Assembly (NCBI GenBank): GCA_005793375.1
Contig: SXSK01000266.1
Coordinates: 1 to 51,099, forward strand
Source: Verrucomicrobiales bacterium
GTDB lineage: Bacteria > Verrucomicrobiota > Verrucomicrobiia > Limisphaerales > UBA9464
Length of the DNA: 51,099 bases
Reading direction: 5' to 3'
A model generated the notes under the pieces. That model was not told the DNA's origin and ran no database searches. It saw only the letters and a list, made by a program, of their open reading frames with translations. Below are positions 45,401 through 51,099 of this stretch, one piece after another. The number at the start of each line of letters is the position of its first letter. Position 1 is the stretch's first letter. A program made the position numbers and the translations under genes.

Positions 45401-47544
45401 CGTCCCTTGGACAGTCCGGGTTTTTCCATGAGGACATACAGCCCAAACCATTGGTTCGAGTTTATCATGCCACCCTTGTTCAGGTAGACCTCGACGAACC
45501 GCGTCCGAGGCGCGCTGGAATTCATTTGGGCGCTAATCTCCATGGTGAAGGGATTGTGGATCAGCATCGGGTCAAACCCATTCGGCGCATAGAGAACCCA
45601 TTCCGAATCCTCGGGCATGCCCAAAAGTTTCACGTCTTTGTCCTGGTCGAATTCGTCCCAGATATCCACGGCGAAGTTCGACTGCGGCTGACCGCCGGTG
45701 CTAGACCCCCGTGTCTTGATGCCGGCGCGAGTCGCCAGATTAGGGGGTCGGCGGAGGGAGGTCAGCCCGTTTTTGGGTTCGTACAAGCTCAGGTGGACGG
45801 GGGTGTTTCGGGTCCCTGAGACGGAGGCCGCCTTGAGAGTCGTGATGATAATCACGGGCAGGGATGACGTAAACGACGCCAAGTGAGGGAGGCTGTTCGT
45901 CAGGTGGAGAAACGTTTCGCTCGATGGCGGCCCGGCAACCAATCCGGGGCTGTAAGCTCTGGCACGAACCTGGAGAGTGTTGGTGATTTGAAGCGGGGCG
46001 GTGTAGGTCAGCAAGTTTTTGTTGGTCTCAGCTGGAAACGTTCCGTCGATCGTGTAGCGAATGACCGCCTTGGTATCGACCGTCTCCAGCGTCAGCTGAA
46101 ATGGTCCGGTAATTGTTCCACTAACACGTGAGAACTGGACGCCCGGGGAGAAGCCGCTGCCGGTTTGAGCGTTAATGGCGCGAGGCGTCGCCAGTGTGAA
46201 GAGGCCAAATTCTTCACCGGCACCCGGAACTCGACCGTAACTAACGTCCCGTGATTGTGGGGGAAACCGCGGAGAAAACGCCGAGACGACTTCGCCATCG
46301 GGTGCTACCAGTGCCAGATATTCGCCACTCGCTGAGAGTTTGAAGTTGGTGTGGAAACTGGCGAACGCGTTGGGTCGGCTTCTGCAGGCTCTGGCGACCG
46401 ATGTTGGCATGGTCGTCTTGTTCTTCTGCGAAGCGAATACCACGAGGTAAGCGTCGGGTCCGAGTTCATAGGAGGGGAAACGCCACTTGGCTTTTTCATC
46501 CGGGTCATCGGTCAGAGACCAACCCCCTAGATTGACGGGGGTGGTGCCGGCGTTGTGGAGTTCGATCCAGTCGGCCGGGTCGCAATCGTCGTCGTAGACC
46601 GCCTTGTCGGTATCGGCCATGAATTCGGAAATGTACACCTTCCCTCGGGCGGCGGCGGGGTCGAGGGTGACGGTCCACGTGGATCCGACGAAGGGTTGGG
46701 GCGTGCCGAGGGTATCGGTGATACTATGGGAGTCGGCCCAGCGAAATTCAACCGAACCGGCGGTGGGTTGGAGAAAACCGAAGACAAATTGAGTGGGCGT
46801 GCGACGCTCCAGCCCGGTGGCTGGAATGCCATTGACTAGCAGATCGGCGGCATCGACACCCGAAACCGGTTCACTGAAGTTGATTTCGAGTTGAACCAAG
46901 GAATCCACCGTCGAGTTCGGGGGCGGGATTCGTTCGGCCAGGGTGGGTGGAGTGGTATCCGCCTCGACGTTGACATTGGCCAGAAAGGCGAAATCGCTGC
47001 TATCGGATAACGATGAATTGAAGGCCTGAACGGCCAGCACGTTGTCGCCATCGACGAGGAGTTTCCATGGGTTCTGAACATCGATGTCCTGATAACCCAA
47101 CGGTTCTTGGAGGGCGCCGAGCGCGGTGGAACGGACGGGCAAGTCGCCCTCCGAAACGTTGTAGCGGCCGATTTCCGTGCCGTTCAGCCAGACAACGAAC
47201 CCGTCGTCGGCCAATACGTTCATCGTGAAAGTGCCAATGCTCCCTGGACTGCTGACACGGAACTTATGGCGAAAGAAAACAGCCGTGTATGCTCCGCGCA
47301 TGTCGGTGAGTTCGGTTCCGACGTATGGCTCTCCATAGTAGAAGGGAGCTTTACCGGTTTGCCAGGCGGTGGCGTTGTAACCCGTTTGACGCCAAGCGGT
47401 CGCATCGGCTGCCGAGGCCTCGGTCCGGCCCTTGAAATAACTCCATGTCGTATTAGGCCCGACAATCTCCGTGGCATGGGACGTGACAAGGCACGTAAAG
47501 AAGGAACAAAGGCTGCCCAGGAGGGCATTACAGAAAGGTTTCAT
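42469..47544 (-). CDS. Giant secreted LTD / CotH-kinase protein 2
   Basis: 1691 aa from the ATG at 47544; the track's 47571 is a TTG. Signal peptide: MKPFCNALLGSLCSFFTCLV. Order: a galactose-binding-like head (about 30-190), an Ig-like segment (PTLAERIPPPNSTVD), a lamin-tail domain (ISEFMADTD, DWIELHNAG), a chitobiase-type segment (IRYTIDGTFPAE), the CotH kinase (about 560-920: WVLYAPNGFDP, FVEVYLNKGG, WDYDRAW), another TLDGTDP unit, three more lamin-tail-like units and a C-terminal calcium repeat (DVDGDGLPDAWE). The strand where CotH-1 has a lysine (PKHGFSVIF) reads PQSNFAVDIW here, so ATP binding may be lost. It is divergent from glnS. Confidence 0.9.
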   Translation of the reverse strand: MKPFCNALLGSLCSFFTCLVTSHATEIVGPNTTWSYFKGRTEASAADATAWRQTGYNATAWQTGKAPFYYGEPYVGTELTDMRGAYTAVFFRHKFRVSSPGSIGTFTMNVLADDGFVVWLNGTEIGRYNVSEGDLPVRSTALGALQEPLGYQDIDVQNPWKLLVDGDNVLAVQAFNSSLSDSSDFAFLANVNVEADTTPPTLAERIPPPNSTVDSLVQLEINFSEPVSGVDAADLLVNGIPATGLERRTPTQFVFGFLQPTAGSVEFRWADSHSITDTLGTPQPFVGSTWTVTLDPAAARGKVYISEFMADTDKAVYDDDCDPADWIELHNAGTTPVNLGGWSLTDDPDEKAKWRFPSYELGPDAYLVVFASQKNKTTMPTSVARACRSRPNAFASFHTNFKLSASGEYLALVAPDGEVVSAFSPRFPPQSRDVSYGRVPGAGEEFGLFTLATPRAINAQTGSGFSPGVQFSRVSGTITGPFQLTLETVDTKAVIRYTIDGTFPAETNKNLLTYTAPLQITNTLQVRARAYSPGLVAGPPSSETFLHLTNSLPHLASFTSSLPVIIITTLKAASVSGTRNTPVHLSLYEPKNGLTSLRRPPNLATRAGIKTRGSSTGGQPQSNFAVDIWDEFDQDKDVKLLGMPEDSEWVLYAPNGFDPMLIHNPFTMEISAQMNSSAPRTRFVEVYLNKGGMINSNQWFGLYVLMEKPGLSKGRIDAPKAQPEDVDFPEVTGSYMFKTDRLDDGDAGFNAGGSQNAFVEPKEREMKSPQRAPQLAYLTKYWRDMQNAMSISNPDRRDPVLGYRAYIEVTNWMDFHLLETLSGQVDAIRLSTYFYKRRNGKVEYGPRWDYDRAWESKDDGRDDNPRVWDGGGGLFATPWWNTLLRDVDAWQLWVDRWELHRRGPLSLANMHSVIDRMTNEVRWVQPREAKRWTETTPRGGYDNETRIMKTWISNRVSWIDAQFARPPRLSSSDAVVTPGFKFDLTVPTGISNPTNVSMYYTLDGTDPRGSTGAIGPSAFQYSGPITITTNTRVIARLIDKARIQKGPPSTTPWSGQVTATFVVTPAPLALTELMFHPDAPVGSLYAAGDFEFLELKNISNRELNLVGYHFNAGIEFTFTATNEVTSLAPGERVLVVRNRAAFLSRYPGISRIAGEFAGSLDDAGERLSLAGPAEEPIFDFSYNDSWYRLADGAGFSLVAINENQPSSSSGQPNAWRLSAAAGGSPGAVDGTPIVVPRVVVNEVLPRTAPVAGEAQIELANLENTTADVSGWYISDSFDEPRKVRLPSGTRILRNGIIVLRESVFNLPNGEGFRLSTKGDDIWIFSADREGALTGYYHGFSFASSEPAQSFGRFVTSTGEESFLIQKSPTMGAINAGPAIGPVVFSEILFQPPALGIQNNTVDEVVELLNTSNALVPLFDLAHATNTWRLRGGIDFDFPRNFALPPFGRVLLVGFDPILEPATLESFQRRMGFDLATPIVGPWQGTLANGSDTLRLLRPGTPVVNSQDGSVSLTHITVEELTYRDQTPWPSQTSGTGRSLTRRDFATYGGDPMAWLASPRLSPGIDVDGDGLPDAWEIQHGLATDSAAADNGPDGDPDADGFLNRHELLNGTNPKDATSAIQLGVRYGAGDIVNLMLAASPGRKFRIESRPATDQGTWSFIREILVPGNGIAVLASEPAASDSHYYRVSLVP

Positions 47545-47667
47545 GGAAGCGTCCGAGGAGCCTACCGACAACAGACGTAATAATCCAACCGAGATGTTTC
47601 TGAATCGTCACACAATCTTCCCCTCTCGACTTCTCGGCATGGGACGACCTAAATGCCCGGACGACAT

Positions 47668-49467
47668 ATGTCTGAAATTGCCTCCAGCAATCCGGTGCCC
47701 GTTCCGGCCGATTTTATTCGCGACATCGTTACCACTCACGTGGCTGAGAAACGATATCCGCAAATCATCACCCGGTTTCCGCCCGAGCCCAATGGCTACC
47801 TGCATATTGGCCATGCAAAGTCCATTTGCCTCAATTTTGGCATTGCCCGCGAATACCAGGGGCGGTGCAACCTGCGAATGGACGACACCAACCCCGCCAA
47901 GGAAGATCTCGAGTATGTTGAATCCATCCAGGAGGATGTGCGTTGGCTCATCCGCGGTTGGGCTGACCACTGCCTAGGGCTCAAGGCCCAGGGGACGGGA
48001 CCCATTGATGAGGTGATCGGAGGGCGGACCGATTACCGAATGGAGGCGGTGATGGCGGCGGATGGGGTGGAGCGTGAGCCATTCTTTGCATCCGATTACT
48101 TCGAACAAATCCATCGATATGCGGTGCAGCTGATCCGGCTCGGCAAGGCCTACATTTGCGATCTATCGCCTGCCGACACCGAACATTACAGGGGGTCACC
48201 CGATCGCCCGGGCACCGACAGTCCATTTCGGACTCGAAGCGTGGAAGAAAACTTGGCGTTGTTCGCTCGAATGACGGCTGGGGAGTTTCCGGATGGTGCG
48301 CGCACTTTGCGTGCAAAGATCGACATGTCGTCCCCGAACATTTGGCTTCGAGACCCGGTTTTGTACCGAATTCGGCATGTGGAGCATCACCACACCGGTG
48401 CTCGGTGGTGCGTGTATCCGTTGTATGATTTCGCGCATTGCCTGAGCGATTACCTTGAGGGAATCACCCACTCCATATGCACCTTGGAATTTGAGGTGCA
48501 CCGGCCGTTGTACGATTGGATTCTCCAGGCTCTGACGCTACCCCGACCCCTGCCGCATCAGTATGAGTTTGCGCGGTTGAACCTGGGTTACACACTCATC
48601 AGCAAACGCAAACTCATGGCGCTGGTGAAGGAAGGGCTCGTTTCCGGTTGGGATGATCCCCGGTTGCCGACGTTGTCCGGGATGCGGCGCCGAGGGGTTC
48701 GCCCCGAGGCCTTGCGAGAATTTGCCCGCAGCATCGGCGTCACCAAGTACAATGCATTGACGGATGTCGCCGTGCTGGAAAAGGCCATTCGAGACGACCT
48801 GAACCGTTACGCTACCCGCCGACTAGCGGTCCTCCGTCCCATCAAAGTGGTTCTGACGAATTTGGGAGAAACCGAGACTGTGGAGCTCACTGCAGTCAAC
48901 AACCCGGAAGATCCCGCCTCGGGGACGCGAACGATCCAACTCACCCGGGAGGTTTGGATTGAGCAGGACGACTTCATGGAAGTGGCGCCACCGAAGTATT
49001 TCCGGCTGCGGCCCGGTGGCGAAGTTCGGTTGAAATATGCATGCATCATTCGATGCGACGACGTGGTCAAGGATGCTGCCGGGCGGATCACGGAATTGCA
49101 TTGCACGGCTCAATTCGACACTCGAACCGGTGGAACCAACGCGGCAAAGAAGGTGAAGGGCACCATTCATTGGGTCAGCGCCTCGCTAGGAATTCCGGCG
49201 GAGGTTCGGCTTTACGATCGGCTATTCACCGAGGAAGAACCCGAGAAAGATGGGCGAGATTTTAAGTCGGTGCTCAATCCCGGTTCTCTCTCGGTGGTGT
49301 TTGGATTTATTGAACCGTCACTGAGTGGTGCCAATTTGGGGGAGAATTTTCAGTTTGAGCGACTGGGTTATTTTTGCCTCGACAGCGACAATAGCGCGAC
49401 GAAACGGGTTTTTAACCGCACGATTACCTTAAAGGACGCCTGGGCTAAGGAATCGGTGAAGGTCTGA
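47668..49467 (+). CDS. glnS: GlnS, glutaminyl-tRNA synthetase
   Basis: 599 aa from ATG 47668 (47653 gives five more). Class I synthetase: FPPEPNGYLHIGHAKSICLN with the HIGH box, the KMSKS-equivalent TLISKRKLM, the GlnRS block FIRDIV at the N-terminus, DDTNPAKEDLEYV, and DDPRLPTLSGMRRRG. The C-terminal anticodon-binding barrel is complete (VWIEQDDFMEVAPPKYFRL and ERLGYFCLDSD). It charges tRNA-Gln with glutamine directly, so this organism need not rely on GatCAB for Gln-tRNA. It is divergent from CotH-2. Confidence 0.97.
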   Translation: MSEIASSNPVPVPADFIRDIVTTHVAEKRYPQIITRFPPEPNGYLHIGHAKSICLNFGIAREYQGRCNLRMDDTNPAKEDLEYVESIQEDVRWLIRGWADHCLGLKAQGTGPIDEVIGGRTDYRMEAVMAADGVEREPFFASDYFEQIHRYAVQLIRLGKAYICDLSPADTEHYRGSPDRPGTDSPFRTRSVEENLALFARMTAGEFPDGARTLRAKIDMSSPNIWLRDPVLYRIRHVEHHHTGARWCVYPLYDFAHCLSDYLEGITHSICTLEFEVHRPLYDWILQALTLPRPLPHQYEFARLNLGYTLISKRKLMALVKEGLVSGWDDPRLPTLSGMRRRGVRPEALREFARSIGVTKYNALTDVAVLEKAIRDDLNRYATRRLAVLRPIKVVLTNLGETETVELTAVNNPEDPASGTRTIQLTREVWIEQDDFMEVAPPKYFRLRPGGEVRLKYACIIRCDDVVKDAAGRITELHCTAQFDTRTGGTNAAKKVKGTIHWVSASLGIPAEVRLYDRLFTEEEPEKDGRDFKSVLNPGSLSVVFGFIEPSLSGANLGENFQFERLGYFCLDSDNSATKRVFNRTITLKDAWAKESVKV

Positions 49468-49522
49468 TTGCGGAGCGTTTCCGGTTTGCTGTCTACGGGT
49501 GCCAGGGTAGCGTCAGGACTTT

Positions 49523-50791
49523 ATGACAGTTCAACTCGCCTACGGGCAGGGCCAACTTGCGGTGGATTTTCCGGCGGATCGAACAACGGTGATTGAACCG
49601 GCGCATCGGTCCGGACTCGCCGATGAGCGCGCCGCTGTGCTGAGCGCCCTCGATCAACCCATCGGCACTCGAGCTCTCCGGGAGTGGCTCAAACCCAACG
49701 CCCGGATCTGCATCCTGTTCACTGATATCACCCGCGCGACGCCAAATGAGCGGATCATCCCTTGGGTCTTGAGTTACCTGGAAGCCGCGGGCGTTCGTCC
49801 AGAGCAGATCACCCTGCTCAATCAGTTGGGCACGCATCGACCGAATACTCCGGCTGAATTGGAAAGAATGCTCACCCCTGCGGTGGTCGCCAAATATCGG
49901 GTGATCAACCATGAACCCGAGGAAGAATCGGCTTGCGTCGCGCTAGGGACCACGCGCACCGGGGTCCCCGCCTGGATCCATCGGCAATGCGTCGAGGCGG
50001 AAGTTCGGATTGTCACTGGGTTTATTGAACCTCATTTTTTCGCCGGATTCAGCGGTGGCCCCAAAGGCATTATGCCGGGCGTGGCCCACGTGCGGACGGT
50101 CATGAGCAATCATGGCGCTCACAATATCGGAGATCCGCGCGCCACCTTCGGCGTGTGCGAAGGCAATCCATTATGGGAAGAACTTCGGGATATCGCTTTG
50201 CGTGCCGGTCCCAGTTTCCTGCTGAATGTTACCCTGAACGAAAAGCGATCCATTACCGGGGTTTTCGCAGGGGATTTGATCGAAGCACACCGGACGGGAC
50301 GTGAATTCGTCCGGACGTCTGCGATGCAGAAGGTCAAGCAGCCCTTTGAAGTCGTCGTGACGACCAACTCAGGCTACCCGCTCGATATGAACCTCTACCA
50401 AGGGGTCAAAGGGATGAGTGCTGGGGCCCGCATTATCGCCGAAGGCGGCACGCTCATCCTGGCGGCCGAATGTCGCGAGGGCATCCCGAATGGGAGTCCC
50501 CTGGACAAACTGCTCCGAGAATCGAGGTCACCCGAGGAAATCCTCACCATGTTGGCGACACCGGGATTCGTCCGGCCCGAACAATGGCAGGCCCAAATCC
50601 AAGCGTTGATCCAACGCCGTGCTCGGGTGCAGGTGTACTCGACACTGTCCGAAGAGTCCCTCCGGGTGGCCCACCTCCAGGGTTGCCGTGACATTGGAGC
50701 CACGGTTCGAGCCGAACTCGAGCGTTTCGGACCGCACGCCCGCGTTGCCGTCCTGCCGCAAGGCCCTCTGACTATCCCCTATCTTGCGTGA
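49523..50791 (+). CDS. larA: LarA-type nickel-dependent lactate racemase family protein
   Basis: 422 aa, the usual length. The family residues are visible: FTDITRATP (Asp), LLNQLGTHRPNT (His), FIEPHFFAGFSGGPKGIMPG (His and the Lys that carries the nickel-pincer cofactor), SNHGAHN (His). LarA-like enzymes racemise or epimerise 2-hydroxy acids with a nickel-pincer nucleotide made by LarB, LarC and LarE. None of these three genes is in the window, so they must be elsewhere, or this is a relative with another substrate. An AGGA-like ribosome site lies about 6 bases before the ATG. It is followed by 255 bp with no gene I can support. Confidence 0.93.
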   Translation: MTVQLAYGQGQLAVDFPADRTTVIEPAHRSGLADERAAVLSALDQPIGTRALREWLKPNARICILFTDITRATPNERIIPWVLSYLEAAGVRPEQITLLNQLGTHRPNTPAELERMLTPAVVAKYRVINHEPEEESACVALGTTRTGVPAWIHRQCVEAEVRIVTGFIEPHFFAGFSGGPKGIMPGVAHVRTVMSNHGAHNIGDPRATFGVCEGNPLWEELRDIALRAGPSFLLNVTLNEKRSITGVFAGDLIEAHRTGREFVRTSAMQKVKQPFEVVVTTNSGYPLDMNLYQGVKGMSAGARIIAEGGTLILAAECREGIPNGSPLDKLLRESRSPEEILTMLATPGFVRPEQWQAQIQALIQRRARVQVYSTLSEESLRVAHLQGCRDIGATVRAELERFGPHARVAVLPQGPLTIPYLA

Positions 50792-51046
50792 TTTTTTCGA
50801 AATCAAAACATTGTTCTGCAACGACTAACGGCAATACATGGCTCCATTTCTGAAGCTCTCCGGAAGTCAGCTCAAAGTTTTCCTTCGCCAGAGGGGCCTT
50901 GCTCATGTTCCATCGCCCGCCATTTCAGGTTGTGTCCTTGAACCCGCTGACATTCAAGTTTCGTCACGCCACACCCGGCGCTACCCCAAGCTCCGGGATC
51001 AACTCCGTTCCATTCTGCCTCAGCGGACCACGTCGCTTCTTGTTCC

Positions 51047-51099
51047 ATGCCCAAACGCACTGACATTCATTCCGTTCTGATCAGCGGCGCCGGCCCCAG
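51047..51099 (+). CDS. carB: CarB, carbamoyl-phosphate synthase large chain (5' end only)
   Basis: Only 17 codons are inside the window: MPKRTDIHSVLISGAGP. The M-P-K-R-T-D-I start followed by hydrophobic residues and GAGP is the conserved CarB beginning. CarB makes carbamoyl phosphate, the substrate of PyrB. carA is not just upstream: the 255 bp before it hold no carA sequence. The 80-aa ORF at 50838-51080 overlaps this start in another frame and is not supported. Confidence 0.85.
   Translation, partial: MPKRTDIHSVLISGAGP

Noticed and set aside
45187-45819. 210-aa plus-strand ORF
   Set aside because: Antisense shadow of the second CotH gene, no domain.
50838-51080. 80-aa ORF before carB
   Set aside because: Overlaps the carB start in another frame and has no recognisable pattern.

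Overview
The window reads as part of a chromosome from a Verrucomicrobiota bacterium, most likely of the Pedosphaera/Limisphaerales type. The evidence is the gene content: a giant PVC-type haem-binding CxxCH protein, a DUF1800-DUF1501 pair beside very large LTD/CotH-kinase secreted proteins, a prepilin-like protein with the [17 protein letters not shown] start, a DUF1080 protein, and few clear Shine-Dalgarno sites. No rRNA, tRNA, CRISPR array or intact mobile element was seen. The genus is inference.

Layout. (1) 1-3.5 kb, + strand: an SNF2/RapA-type helicase (possibly cut by the window edge), a coiled-coil partner and a MarC-family membrane protein. (2) 3.7-4.7 kb, - strand: a secreted esterase-like-phytase/SdiA-regulated beta-propeller. 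(3) 5.0-10.8 kb, + strand: a 79-aa small protein, a hairpin, pyrR-pyrB, and the PVC haem protein. (4) 31.4 down to 10.8 kb, - strand: nine tightly spaced co-oriented genes: DUF1800, DUF1501, DNRLRE, LTD/LamG/CotH, gamma-glutamyltransferase, Nif3-like, an outer-membrane-barrel-like protein, and two consecutive Clp-like double AAA+ ATPases. (5) 31.7-39.5 kb: an orphan NarL-type response regulator, convergent trmO, then moxR-DUF58, DUF1080, msrP, a prepilin-like protein on the opposite strand, and an aldo/keto reductase. (6) 39.5-40.1 kb: a decayed patch holding a fragment of a permease-prefix gene and what looks like the relic end of a REP-associated transposase. (7) 40.1-51.1 kb: a class III PLP enzyme resembling a phosphonate ammonia-lyase, a two-TM protein, a second LTD/CotH giant, glnS, larA, and the first 17 codons of carB.

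How they fit together. pyrR, pyrB and carB belong to pyrimidine synthesis but lie at opposite ends of the window. The minus-strand run joins a secreted surface module (DUF1800/DUF1501/DNRLRE/CotH) to cytoplasmic housekeeping-like genes and then to the AAA+ pair. The AAA+ pair is the most unusual content. The two proteins are paralogous in layout and encoded one base apart. The D1 Walker B of the first is lost. Both have non-Clp N-terminal regions, and both C-termini share a pattern that recalls class I peptide-release-factor sequence without a GGQ motif. These readings come from eye inspection only; no search was run.
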